Of a stretch of 64,000 bases of DNA, positions 25,005 to 37,916 are shown piece by piece. The stretch spans positions 124,001-188,000 of the forward strand of contig JAOVFP010000010.1 in NCBI GenBank assembly GCA_025738555.1. The letters are read 5' to 3'. The position numbers and the translations under genes were made by a program. Source of the DNA: Cyathus striatus. Lineage: Eukaryota > Basidiomycota > Agaricomycetes > Agaricales > Nidulariaceae. The notes under the pieces are model-generated. The model was given only the letters and a program-made list of their open reading frames with translations. It had not been told where the DNA came from and did no database searches. Position 1 is the first letter of the stretch. Each line of letters opens with the position of its first letter.

Positions 25005-28000
25005 TCAGCGCCTTTTTGCAATAACAGCGAGATCCCCCATAGGAATGTTAATCCCCCTATCATGTCTTTTCTTTCCTTTGTGTGGATAGGCAAAGACAGC
25101 CTCTCCCTTGAGATCGACTACCTGGTATTCCCCCCTGTAGATTTGGTGGTTTAGGTGATTCATGGCCGTAACCAGTTGACCTCTCCTTTCCGGGGGAACC
25201 CTATGGACATATTTAGCGGGTACAGAAATTACAATATTACCAGTTAATTCCACTCAGATTGATTGATCTCTATTAACGACTTCGACACAAAAACCAGTGC
25301 AGTTTTCATACCTCCCATTTTCAAATCCGCAGCTAGCCATAGTCGGTTGGGAGCCCGAAATAATCACATCGAGATAATTTTTACTCAGAAACAAACTGTC
25401 GCCATCGACAAGCCGTTTGATCCAATGATCTGCAAAGTTGTAAATATATTAGGGAAATATTTACGAGGAATAACAATACACACCATTGAATTCATTTATG
25501 AGATTTGAATGTACTGAAGAGCCTTCACCTATAACAAAAGTTTGCATAGATGGTGGAAGAGGACCAGAGGGTTCCAAGTAGCCAGTTGATTCTTCGTTCT
25601 CTGGAACTATAATTACTGTTATCAGTATATGCCAATACTACGACTAAAACTGACTGACTGCGATGCGGATACGCGATAAATTCAGCAGCTGCGGCATTTG
25701 ATATCTAAGCAGTATTTAATTAAGCACATATATCACATTTAAATATAAATACTTACTTGCGGGGTCCTTGAGCTGGGATTCCAAGCAGGTGTATGGGACC
25801 CAGTCCCAAAATCATTTTCCCATTGAGGCGTAGGACATATATTCATTGACGATGATGAATCTCCAACTAAATTAAGACCCTTGAAAATTTCTGGGAACGT
25901 GTCGTAATGCCTACGATATATTATTAGTTTGCAGGAGCAGAAAGTCAAAATTTTATCTATAATTACCCAGGAATATATAAGTGTTTTATTGACACTTCAT
26001 CCTGACGGTTGGAGCTTATTAAGCGGGCCTGAACTTCAAGAATGGCTTTCCCATCCACATTCACACTCTTCAGTATACCCATATCCCCTTTACGAGGGCC
26101 AAATTTAACCACTGCGTATTGGCCATAAAGAAATTTATACGGATCTTCTCGCATGATCCTGGCCTCATATTCACGATCCGCCATACTCTCCTCCTTAAAG
26201 GTATGGCTTCTATGGACTTCGCTACAAAAATCCAAATCCGATGAGCGAACTGACTCATGATGCCCCTATTCAAACGGTTTGAGTAACGTGTCACTGCAAA
26301 AATGTTTATAACTACCTTTATTGGAAAGGTGACGATGGTAACTTTCTCCTCGCCAATTTGCCCATAAGGCTGTATATCGGATACCATCCCGACAATTCCC
26401 TTGAGATGTCCAGACTTCACCCTAATGCCATCACCAATTTTGAAGCATTTTTGGAGTTGAATAACCGGATATTCGAATAGTATTGTCGGGGATTCAAGGA
26501 GTCTCAGTGTCACGTTTCCTTCTGAGATGTCTTCTACGAAGGCGAGCAAAACCTTAGGCTGCTGTAGAACAACCTTCACTTGATCACCTATACGTATCGT
26601 TGCTGAAAGTACAGCTCGCCTTGTATCTTCCAAATTTTTTTTAGGAATTAGGCTACAGCTCTCGAATGACCGTAGCTCATCGATCGTAGGGGTTGCTTCA
26701 ACCTGATAATGGCATCCTGATTTGAGTTGCTCACGCAGTATGAACCCATCTTGTGTGTAGAAGGATTTCCTAAACTTATATCCTTTAATAATTCGATTAT
26801 TCTGATCTTCGAAAATAACTTCAAAGGTATTCGGGCTTATTTCTCGTGCTTTTTCAGGATTAAAGAGCTCGCAAGGTGGTTTCAGATTTGATGAACTAGA
26901 CGCATGCTTTCGTTTCGACGAGTTCCTATACGTTGTTCGAGGTATATGAACAACGTTGATCTCGAAAGTCTTCTTGCAGACATCTGTAATAAAACCTAGG
27001 TCGTATTGAAACCTTCCTCTGAGTCGGACCCATGTGTTCTTGGATGGAATATAGCATTCTCCAATTTTTGAAAAGGAGACATCCCAAGTGGTAGCTGGCG
27101 CCGCACGGATACTGTTTTGATATACATCCGCCAAAATTTTGGTGCTGGTTTTAACGTCATTGAGACATTTAGCCTCCACATAAACGTGACCAGGGATGAC
27201 CGATAACGAAAATGCACTGCGGATGTACTTCGGGCTGCCGTGTAAGCTGAGGGAAAATACCACATCTTCCTCAGATCCATCCTATAAAATGTAAATAAGA
27301 TCTCAGACATATCCGTATTGTACTGACTGACCTTAACCGCTAGATCCCAAAGGGGCCAGTCCCCAGAATTACGGCCGCATCGAGGGATACTATGCTTGCT
27401 GACTGCCGAAGAACTAGTTCCGCTCGCTTGCGAAACAGCACCTATGTATGAACTAGGACTTGAGTTAACATACATTGTAAAAATATCGTTGATAAGTTCG
27501 CGGTGATTATCAATGCGTTGTCCTGCTTGTAAACTCGCAAGAAGGTCCCCTCCACCTGAGCGTAAGCGATCCATAACTTGCTGTTTCTTGTCTTCATTTT
27601 GTAAGCGCGTGTAAAGTGAGCGCTGAAGTATCAGTCGTGCTATGGGGGTGTTGGGATCTTCCTCATCCTGATCCTCATCATTGATAAACCCTACAATAGT
27701 CAATTTCAGCCAGATAATTTGAATTCGGGTAATGAATTATACATACCGTCCATATCCTCACCGTCCTCTTCGTCCTCTGAGTCAGAAGCCACCTTCGCTT
27801 CGATATCTAAGAACATTTTCTGTACGAGATGAAAGACTTCAATAAAACATTCGTTACTCTCAGCATAATACATCACCTCTATTCTTGCTCTCTTGTTATT
27901 CTTCGGTAGAGGCATCTCGTCATCAGGGTCATAATGCCATTGAATTTCGCTGGCATCCTTCAATGTGCTGTCGTGATTCAAAGCACAATTATCTTCAGCC

Positions 28001-28107
28001 ATTATTATTTTTATTGCTACGGGTGGTGTTTTTATTGTATCGAAATGTGCCTTCGTTGTGGGTCCTAGGTCCTGGTGGTTTTTGTTGCTTTTACGGCGTA
28101 GCTTCAT
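25005..28107 (-). CDS. Spt5-like transcription elongation factor, transposon cargo
   Basis: The exons (28,107-27,747; 27,690-27,332; 27,281-26,316; 26,265-25,967; further exons to 25,005) join in frame with GT-AG introns of about 50 nt and no stop. Order: acidic N-terminus (DSEDEEDGEDMDG); NGN domain ending GHVYVEAKCLNDV; KOW-like segments RLRGRFQYDLGFITDV, RIGDQVKVV, IRVKSGHLKGIVGMVSDI and YAVVKFGPRKGDMGILKSV; a TPAW/SRTP stretch like the Spt5 C-terminal region; and a last basic domain (VPAKYVHRVPPERRGQ). Spt5 binds Spt4 and RNA polymerase II and sets elongation and pausing (family knowledge). This copy is shorter than host Spt5 and very divergent, so it is probably not the housekeeping gene. 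The start may instead be the MAEDN methionine at 28,012. The splice before VELTGN uses a weak donor. Confidence 0.8.
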
Positions 28108-28514
28108 TATGACTAGACGTTTTATCGTTCAGTGATATGTATCTACGTTTATCTATGTTATCTACTTATTTTATCTACTGTATCTAGTTTATCTACTGTA
28201 ATTAATGTTCGGATACTGCAATGGTGAAGGAACGGACAAAGAATCAACAGACGCCCACAACCGTTATATTGAAAATGGTTTATTTTAGGGCAGGCTCAAA
28301 TAATCACGTGATGTTCATGATTGTATCAAACTTACGGATAGCGTACCTACAGTATCTTATCTACTTTAACTAGTGTTCAGTTGTTACGATGGTGAAGGAA
28401 CGGAAATAATTGATAAAAAAAACCATAAACTAGTTGAATCTATATTGGCACCCATTAAACTTAATAATAAAATCGATCTAGAAAAATGTTACTGGAAAAC
28501 CTCGATATAATAAT

Positions 28515-28880
28515 GTACTTATTGGGATTCGAACTCAAAGCCATCCAAAGACTAGTACAAGCACTGTACCATTAGGCTAATTGAACTTAGAAATTACATG
28601 TAACTGCTCAGATAATATCACTACTATTCGTGGCGCAAACTTTTAAAAGACATTATAAAATATATGAACAGGTACTTACTGGAATTCGAACCCAAAGCCT
28701 TCTGTAATATATTACAACGTTGGTTTGCACTGTACCATTAGGCTAATTGACTTTAAGATCAGTCTGGAAAAAGAACTCAGAAGTTATTGACCTAGAAGTC
28801 CATTCGGGATTCGAACCCAAAGCCTTCCAAAGACTAGTACAACGTTTATTCGCACTGTACCATTAGGCTAATTGACCATG
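28515..28880 (-). repeat. three tandem tRNA-like sequences
   Basis: On the minus strand three units (about 28,808-28,880, 28,682-28,748 and 28,515-28,590) each carry TAGCCTAATGG, fitting a Pol III A box, and GTTCGAATYCC, fitting a B box. In the 28.8-kb unit the T arm pairs (TTGGG/CCCGA) and six of seven acceptor positions pair. The other two fold worse, and the anticodon arms differ by insertions. They are probably tRNA-derived repeats rather than working tRNAs. Flanks repeat too: CAACTGCTCAGATCATATCA at 28,893 has a close copy near 28,605. Confidence 0.5.
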
Positions 28881-29274
28881 TGAATTATACGCAACTGCTC
28901 AGATCATATCACTACTATTTATGCCGTGAACTTTTTTTAAAAAAACTAACCTTACAACTAGTTGAACTAAAAAGAACTATATGATACTCTTTGTTGTGTG
29001 AACTTTCAATGCTGAAACAATCTGGAAAAAAATTGAGATATATAATACTTTTCGTCGAGTGTACAACTACGGGGATCTATGCGTACTGAAGAATAATATT
29101 AAGGATCTCGTAGCATAAACTTTTTAAAAAAAACACTAGATGCAACATAAGTAAGTCGACTGCTCACGTTATATTACTACCACCTAATAAACTTAATAAC
29201 AAGAGCAATCTAGAACATCATACAGGAGCACTTCTAATCCATGAAGTCACATGGACTTTAAGTAATTTAATATT

Positions 29275-29660
29275 CACTTAACATACATTTGAAGGAACTT
29301 GAATTTTTGCTAGATGGAACTTAACTTTTCAATCGAAGGAACTTAACTGAACTTAACTACCACTCGACAGAACTTAACTTTTGACTCGAAGGAACTTAAC
29401 TTTCACTCGACGGAACTTAACTTTTTAATTGAAGGAACTTAACTGAACTTGACTACCACTCGACAGAACTTAACTTTTGACTCGAAGGAACTTAACTTTT
29501 GACTCGAAGGAACTTAACTTTCACTCGACGGAACTTAACTTTTTAATCGAAGGAACTTAACTGAACTTGACTATCACTCGACAGAACTTAACTTTTGACT
29601 CAAGGAACTTAACTGGATTTTACTATCACTCGACAGAACTTAACTTTTCACTCTGTATGT
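29275..29660. repeat. internal AACTTAACT/ACTCGA array of the giant element
   Basis: About 15 units of the type GGAACTTAACTTTTGACTCG occur in direct orientation. They resemble the terminal arrays but have no GGGC terminus beside them. The array lies between the Spt5-like gene and the transposase gene. Confidence 0.7.
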
Positions 29661-30451
29661 CGACCTTCATTTGATTAACTGAAAGGCCTCAACTCAATTG
29701 AGTCTTCATTAATTCAGAAAAAAAAAGATGTCTCAGCAGCATACATCACATGTTCAATATCCCATAGAATTCTCGTTGAGGTATATGGATAGTACTGTTG
29801 TATCACACTTATGTCCCTTTTCAGCACGTGTAGTTGGGTGTAATATCGGTGATGGGGTACCATATGTCGCGACATAGGGGTGTCTACTTGTACGTGTAAG
29901 TATAGAAATTGTATCGTAGAAGAGAAAATGTGTATGCATAGTCCATCGTCGTTATATACTGACACTCGGGATTTATAGACAAAATTGAATCAATAACGAA
30001 ATGATATATGAAAACATACGCTTGCTTAGGTATCTTCATAATTGTAATGCAGCTGAAATCATGATATCACCTCTAATATATTAATAAAAATATTCTCTAC
30101 TTTCTACATACAGAAAAGAATACTTATTGTAGGCCTGAATCCTACCGATACTGTACTCATATGTTGCGCTTCGATGTCGACGTTCATTCTTGTTACATAA
30201 ATAGCCTAAAATGACATAAACTTAAAATTAGCATACTGAAACAACCGAAAATCCTGAACAACATATTATCAATAAGAAAATAACACAGAAACAAGACGTA
30301 TGTATAATGTACTATAAGTTACCCTCAAAACTTCAACTGCAATGAGTGAACTGCGAAGCGCGGTGTGTGCGGCTCACGACGTGACGCGCGAAGGGTTTTT
30401 GTGCAGAAATCACGCCATATGTGACCATCTGTGTGATGAGGCTAGTGAGTC

Positions 30452-30740
30452 TTAATGGAGGAGTAGTGTCGACTTAGAGGAGATGTTGCGGGTGATCTGT
30501 GGGTGGCTGGGGGAGAATTTCCAGTGGTGGGAGGCGGCAGCTTTGAGTCGTTTCACATCATGATGAACTGCGCGCAAAGCAGACCTAGAGAATGGTAAGT
30601 TTTTGTGGAGGAGCTTCGGAGGCTCCTTCCGCGAGCTCGAGCTGTGGGTAATTGTGCGCTTAGCCTCCCTGTCCGCTGCATTGTTTCCGACGATGTCAAA
30701 GTGGCTAGGTACCCATCTGAGAGTGACCTGGATGTCCACA
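30452..30740 (-). pseudogene. LINE RNase H fragment
   Basis: The frame contains VTLRWVPSHFDIVGNNAADR, the C-terminal active-site region of LINE-encoded RNase H (WVPSH...G.N..AD..A). It then runs about 60 residues to a stop. No reverse transcriptase lies upstream, so this is a truncated copy nested in the giant element. Confidence 0.75.
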
Positions 30741-30896
30741 CCACCCCGTCTGGAGGACTTTCTATTGCTAATACTAATACTAATACTACTACTACTATTA
30801 CTTATACTGATGCTACTCTAATACGTTACTAGTGAGAACATGAGTGAATAGATGAAAGAATTGATGGTAACGGTCACAGTATTGACCGCTCCCATC

Positions 30897-30930
30897 ATAT
30901 TTAGGGCAGGCCAACCCTGCCCTAAATATG
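30897..30930. repeat. short perfect palindrome
   Basis: CATATTTAGGGCAGG and its complement face each other across a 4-base loop. A single arm (TTTTAGGGCAGGC) also occurs near 28,285. Confidence 0.5.
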
Positions 30931-31383
30931 ACCGAAACAACCAAACTTGGAGTCACATGATGTGGCTGCGCCATCACTTTCTTTCCACTACTACCACGTA
31001 CTCCCATAGTTAGATAGTAGCAGTAGTATCTCAAGTGTACCTAATAGTAGAAATAATAAAAATACATTATATTCTTCAACAAACGTTTGAATACCGATGG
31101 TAACTAGGAAAAGAAGATCGAATGCTCAACAGCGAGGGCCGATTTACATGAGAAAGGGATGGAGAAAAACATAGTATTCCCCTCAGTACTGTGAACAGAA
31201 TTAGGTACGGCTGTCTACGCATTGGAGATGTAACTAATGTTCTTTATATATTATCAGAACCAACCGTTTACTGTTACAGCTCAGCCGCGAGCACCGATTT
31301 ACATGAAGAAGGGAGGGATAATGGCATTCGGTACAGTACGGCTATCTACGTATTCATCTGAACAAACCGTTTACTGATACTAG

Positions 31384-34300
31384 CTATTCTTCTTTATAGT
31401 TAGGACCAACCTATTCGACGACATAATTAATACGACAGTCCAGGATGAGCATACATAAGCGTACCTCCAGATCCTCTTGAACATCTTCAAATTTTGATTC
31501 TCGCCAGTAAGCAGGGACTTCATCATAGGGAAACCATTCATTCTGGAGAGGACCAACATCGAATCCCCAAATTCCACTTCCAGCACGGTCTGCTTCAATC
31601 GAACTTTTGAACAGTCTCTGTTCAAACATTGTCACGCACTCGCGATCCACATCTATAGAAGGCATCATCCTTTCCTCCACCTGGTATATCCATGTGGCTT
31701 CGACAGGCTTCTTTCCGGTTTCAAGCCTATCCTTGTAGACCAACATGATGTATAATGTCACCGCGTGCGCAAATGATACAGTAAGCATCCACTTTGATGG
31801 ATGACTCTTCGAAGGCTTTTTCTTGTCTGATGATGCCGAAGCAATATTAATGGAGAACCAATGCACGATTTCAGCTCGTTGCTGAGCCATCAGGTTTCCA
31901 TAATGGTCGACTGTCCCTCGAATATAACTTAGGCTTCGCTCCTTGGGGTATTTCTCCATTCTGCGAACATAATGAAGTACTGGTACGTTCTTATATTTTC
32001 GGAGATCGATTTTGTAGATGTCGATATGGAGTAGCTCATCCAGTATAGTGACGTGAGGACCAAGGATTCTGTCCATTTCTTTTGTTACCGGAGTCTCTAT
32101 GAAGTTCTCGATTATGTCTTCCTCGGAAGGAGTATTAATCGCCAGCTTCCAATGACCAAGCTGATATGTTCGTTAGCTATTATGTTAATACTATAAAAAT
32201 ATGATCACCTGTATCGCTCGCCGGCTTTGGATATCTGTCCACAGCTCATCAACAATTTCGCTTTCCCTAACTCCATTATAGATATGAAATTCTCCTTGAT
32301 TGCTCTCAGGGATACTACAGTCCCTCCAAAGCTTTACGTCCCATTGTGTCTCATCTCCTAGCTCGACCTTCCTAAGAATCCTTCCTGGGTACCAATACGA
32401 ACCGACTAGGATTAAAGCGCCTCTCCCTGCTCTAGTTGACGAAAATGGTTAGTAGTTATCTCTTATGTGGCTAGGAAGAACTAACAGTAAGCGATCTTTT
32501 TGCTTTCTTAGTAGCCACCTTGGCGGAAGTTTTGGCCTGAAAGGCGGAAATATAAGAAACTTTGCTATAAAGTGAGTAAAAGGTTGCTTACGGTTTATAA
32601 GACACTCCCTTTGAGCAGTAGTCACAGAAGAAATCTGTTTCTTCTGGCAGCCAAGATCCTCGTCCACCTCGTTGGCAAGCCAAGTGCATCCAATCTTTGC
32701 ACCCATAGCATTGAATAGCTCCTGGTGCCTCCGCGTCGAGTTCTGGGCCGTTTCCAGCTACACCACATCGACAATTGAAAGGTGAGTCGCTTTCGACAGA
32801 GTCGTCATCTTCCTCAGCTTGTAGTTGCGAAGAACGCTTCTCTTCCGGATGCTGAGTTGACGATTCCTCTGGCGGAATGGAAGGTTTGTCGCTCTCATCA
32901 TCTGTAATGGGGATAACTTGATGGTGCAGAGGTGACGATTCTTCTGGTGGCATTGTGGGCAGTTCGGGAATAACTCTAGTATATTCCCGAGTATACACTT
33001 GCTTCTTCTTCGCAAACCATGGACAATTGACCTCTGGAGAAAGATCGGCTCCACGGTACTTTAATACCGGAGGTTTCTGTAGCCCCTCCGTATCCACACT
33101 AATCTGATGTAACTTAAGAACCTTTGCGACCTGTCACTCTAAGAATGATTCTTGTGAACTTATTCCACCTTGCAATTTATAAACGACCGTGGTTGTGGAG
33201 AAGCCGGGTGGAGGATTTATGTGCTGTCCATACAGAGCAGTCTTAGCTGTCACATCAGTGAGCTCCGTTGCGATACCATTGTCCATCCCATCATAGTCAT
33301 AAATTGCATTGTTGTACATGTACCGAGTTCTAAAGTGGTTAGCACCATAGAAAGCACGCCTGACCATTTCGTAAGTAACGGACCCCCATCAGGTTGAATT
33401 TCCCCCAGAAAATTCCAAACTAAAGGTAAGTTGTCCTTGCCTTGAGGCATAAAACAACCCTCATCCACATTGATGATTAGTACGACTGGGATAGATAACC
33501 ATTTCGTAATATTGAAGTTAACCCCAGTGCACTTGGGCTTGCCATCAATGGTTCTGTAACAGGGAAGTACATCGTGGATGTCGTATTTAAAGCAGGTTTG
33601 ATGTCGAAGCCAGGTATTTGCATTTTCTTTGAATGTGTTAAAGTCGTTAATGTTCAGATGAACGGCCCTTTTCCGTTTCGGCGTTTTTTCCATGTACAAG
33701 TGTGTAATCTCGTTTGCGTCGAGAGCTTTACAACATACGCGTATGGCCACCTCGAGTTGTTCAAAGTACAGGTGGCCGTTATACTTACTTTCTGTGCTCG
33801 CCTCGTTCACAACGTCATAAAACCATTCCTAACCATGAAGCCAATAAGAAAGTATACGTGATAGATCGTATCAACTCACCCAGAGATTGTTAAATTCGCC
33901 CTTTTTAACACTTCCTATCCTATTATTTGCGAGATAGGCTAAAAACGTATTCCGTTCCTCTGACAGCTTCTTTACAGAGGATTGGCTAAAGACTTCGGCT
34001 TGATAGCCCGTGTATTTATTAAATAATGTTTCGACTACCTTCAGATGGCAATTTGGTGGCACAGTCCTCACCACAGTTGCGAAGTCGCGGGGGCGACGAT
34101 ACAAAGCCTGAAATAACAGCTGTAAAGAGGAATCCAACCAGCACGAATTATCCTCCCATGAGAAGGAAGCAAAAAGACTGGGCTCGCGCCCTCCATTAGA
34201 GATACTGGAGCTATAATCTTCATATGTTTTCTTCTTTTGAGGCTTCGTAATGCCTTCAGGTAGTATCTCGCGCTGAGTTTTCTTCTTTTGAGGCTTCGTA

Positions 34301-37300
34301 ATACCTTTAGGTCCTTGTCGAGTCTTCCGTTGTGTTGTAACTTTGTTTGTGGTATTTTTTGGGGCTCTATCCGCTGCTTTTGTTGCTTGAAGGAGCTTAA
34401 CCTTCTCTTCGTTCTTAGCAGCTTCATTTAGACCCACTCGGGTATCTAGATATTTTTTTGTTTTGTGATCGTAAGGACGACCATCGTTCACGATCTTCTC
34501 TGTTCTTTTCTTCTTCGGTTTATTCTCAACCAATGTTTTCTTTGGAGACTCCTCTTCAGGCGATTCGGTCGCTTTACTTTCCTTCCGTGTTTCCTCATCT
34601 GTCAAGTCATTTATTGGCTTTTTTTCTGGATGGCGAGACTTTCGATCGTATGTCTGCCAGGGCGCAGCTTTTCCATAACGAATACGTGTGCCAGCTATGA
34701 AAATAAATATCAGTACCATCCCCAACTTAAGATAAGAGTTAAGACTTACTAATGACAGCATTGAATGTCGTTTCGTTCGCGTCTGCAAGCGCCTTCAATG
34801 ATTTAAGGCCTTCGTAAAAGTAGTGGTCTCGACCCTGGGACATATACATCTTGAAGTGCTGCGCTTCCTCAGCATTCGTCGTGGATGGTAGAGATGTCCA
34901 TTCAGTAACCCCCATCTTTCGTTTACACTGGAAAATCATCGATGCCATGTGGGGCCGTAAATACCAGGATAGCCACAGCTTCACCTCTGGGAAGGTTAGA
35001 AAAATCTTCTGAACAATCTTGTCAAATTCTTTCACTGGCACATCGAGAAGACGAAGCACGTTCATTTCGAATTTATAGTCGTTGGAATCGTCGTCGATTC
35101 CTTTCATATGCCCGATACGCCTCACGCTGCTTTTGAAATGCTGTTGGCAGCCTTTCAGAAGACCCTCAGCGGCAACCCTCAGTTCAATAAAATCTCGAGG
35201 ATCATTCATTTCAATGGCCATCTCAACAAATGCGTTGATATACCCATTTCACTGGGCCTCACTGAAATCAACAACCTAACAGATGATTAATGTGTATTAT
35301 CTATAGAGAGAGAGCATATAAAACACACACCCCAGAGAAGGCACGATCGGTAATCTGCACGTTGTTCTCTCTGTACAGAATGAAAATATTTCCGAATAAC
35401 ACCCGGAAATGAAGCTTGTAGTGTAGGCTCGTTCCGCCGTCGCTGTAGGTGAACAAGACCCGCATCCATGATGAAGTTTGCATGCAATAGAGTGTAGAAA
35501 TAATAACGAGAGAAGACCTGTCTTTCCACCAGCCATGCGCAGCATCTGAGATAACACCATTTAACCCAGAAGGATTAAAATCAGCTCTGACGAGTAAGGA
35601 AGCCATCCAAGTAGATTGGAAAGAGATAACTTTCTTGTCGATAAGATCCTCAGCGACAATAAATGTCGGATGTGCTTCAGAAAATGTTTTGTATGCTTCG
35701 AGATTGAACTCCAGCGTCATTGGGGGGCCCCCCAAAGACTCAATGATCTGTCTTCTTTCCACAGCGATTCTGTGGGTATTGTTATAGCAGGAGGAATAAT
35801 CGGTCGCTGGCACCCCAGGTATGCCCATTACATCTCGCGGTCCTGTCTTCAGCTCCGAAGCTTTAGCGTTTGGATATTTGATGACATCCTGCCTTAACTT
35901 GTCGCGCTGCACTGGTAAGGGACTAACTATGTCACCCGGTTTGCCGTGATGATGATAACCGTGCTGATGGAAATATATGCCCGTCTTATAAACATAAGTA
36001 ATGGCCTTTGCGTGGCATGTAATGTAGGTGATCGGGTTTCTACATTGCTTACACTTGCGCTCCTGTTGCCCAACTCGTTCCTGCACTGTGGCTCTGGCGC
36101 GAATAATAACTTTGCAATGGGGATTATCACAGGTAAAGACTCCTCGACAAGTTCTTTCACTTCTGTAGCCTCCTTTGTATTTTTTTGCGCTTCGGCTTCC
36201 ATTCTTTTTCACTCCCCAAGATGACTGATTCGCCCATTGGATCTTCATTCGTCCTGTATCAGCGTAATACCGCAGAGAGTATCTGTGATGCCACTCCCCA
36301 TCCGGAAAAGTGTTCCATGTATTAGGGTCTTCACCGGGCCAAAGTTCGACTGTTTTGGTGATATTTTTGAGCTCGTGTTCATTGATTCCTCCAAACTTGC
36401 GACCGCTCTTAGTGTTCAAGCCCTTCCCATTGTCTTCGTCGTCGTCGATCTCTCTATCACTGTCATTGCTGTCACTGCCAGTACTGTCACTACCATTATT
36501 GTCACTGTCATCGCTGTTGCTGTTGTCGTCTGTACAATGTGCAGTCCGGTGGTTAGTGTTATTCTTTGAAGCTTTAGCATTGACTTGTGTCTGCACATGG
36601 GTTGCAGTTGACCATATAGGTTCCATGGGCTCAGGAAGTAGTCCGGTTATGTCCCTTTCAACGGGCCTTGGAATATATCCACGGACATGTCCTAATGCAA
36701 AAGGATAGATAGTATCTAGCAAATAACGTCTTAGTATACATCAATAACTGACCTTCAGGTGTTACAAAGAGCGCAAATCCTTTCGGTATGCCTTGTTCCG
36801 CCCGTTCGTATACTTCGCCGATTATTTTATTCTTTTTATCGATATCGTCCTGTGTTTCATTTTTGTAGGTCTGTAAGCAGGCTATAACCACACCTGGTGG
36901 CGGGTGTTAGAAAAGGTAGAGGGCATATCATTATAGTGTAACGAACCAGCCGTATTGAGGAGATCCAGCATAGTTGTTTCCCTCCTACTCCCCTCTCCTT
37001 CAGTCTTCTCTTCGCCACTGGAAGCTTTCAGTTTCTTTGGAAGGGGAGATGTGGGATTCGAAATGGAACGTTTGCGTTTATGTCCGACAGCAAATAAACT
37101 TGCAATCGACTGCGCAAATTTGGTCTGCTATTGTGTAAGCAAGAAGTCATAGATGAATACTAATTACTAGTACATACAAATCCCATTTCTCGATTCCTGT
37201 TGAGCACTATCTATAACTTGCTGCAAGCTGGGATAAAAATGTTGTTGAGGTCCGAAGCAATGAATCTGTTTCAATAAAGTCCCCTTCTTCGATCCACAGA

Positions 37301-37352
37301 AAAAAAGTATTATCCCCATGTAACATGTACTTATCTGATGCGCCTCAGACAT
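31384..37352 (-). pseudogene. GCM-MULE transposase fused to C19-type peptidase, PHD and SH3-like regions
   Basis: Joined exons give, in order: an acidic linker; a GCM/WRKY-type zinc region (SLRYYADTGRMKIQWANQ, Cys pairs, HQHGYHHHGKP); a MULE DDE core with D in NGVISDAAHGWW, D in VVDFSEAQ and E in TTNAEEAQHF; a Lys-rich linker with repeated GITKPQKKKT; a C19-like Cys box (SWEDNSCWLDSSLQLL) and His box (GANHFRTRYMY); a C4HC3 PHD finger (CRCG...CYGC...H..C...CDYC); and an SH3/Tudor-like GSYWYPGRIL segment. It ends at TAG 31,384. Lesions: TGA at 35,249-35,251 just after VVDFSEAQ, TGA at 33,134-33,136, and a one-base loss in a G run (33,387-33,391). Possible extra 5' exons reach about 37,815 and include TGA at 37,693-37,695. 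Family knowledge: such proteins mobilise MULE-type elements. Confidence 0.85.
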
Positions 37353-37916
37353 ATCAATGACATTTTACTACTCGCTCCGGCCATCCGGTAGCAATGCGCA
37401 TAATCACATAGATGTTTATCAAGTTCAACTACTCTACTGGTACTATTGCCTGGAAATATCCTGGCTTGATGCCAAGAGACTCAGATATGTCAGCCAATGC
37501 AACACCTAGTTCTTCAGTTAAGGAATCAGTGGGAGATTATTCCATACTTCATCCTGTCTGTCATAACTCATTAAGAGACTTACGTGTTTCACATGCCTGT
37601 TGGAGTTGTTCACTACTGCGCTTGGAATCTTCGGCTGCTTGTTCAAGATGCGAAGGTTTGGGAGGCGCGTCGCGCTTGGCATCTAAGCGAGATCATGAGT
37701 GGCAAGTCTGGATATCAGGTACAGGATCGGCAGGGTTGATGTTGTCAACAGATAAGTCTACCACTGCAATCTTTTTCATATGTGTACAAGAATTAGAAAC
37801 AGTGAGTACTAATGATACAGCCAGGAATTTAACGAAACAGTACATGATCAAGATATAGTATAGGGCGTGGAAGAGATCGTCACGCGACAACATGTGTGAT
37901 TGATTTAAGACTATCT

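Noticed and set aside
28515..28880. Functional tRNA genes
   Set aside because: Only one unit pairs well, the anticodon arms do not fold consistently, and unit lengths differ.
24595..30740. A single LINE split by the Spt5-like gene
   Set aside because: The RNase H piece and the Cys/His tail are on the same strand and in plausible order, but the junctions do not rejoin and the intervening 5.6 kb is ordinary element interior. Two separate fragments are simpler.
35301..36722. GCM/WRKY-like region as a host transcription factor
   Set aside because: It is continuous with a DDE core (ISDAAH, VVDFSEA, NAEEAQ) and lies inside a transposon, so it is a transposase DNA-binding region.
37412..37858. 148-codon plus-strand open frame
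   Set aside because: It lies opposite likely 5' exons of the minus-strand transposase and shows no protein character of its own.
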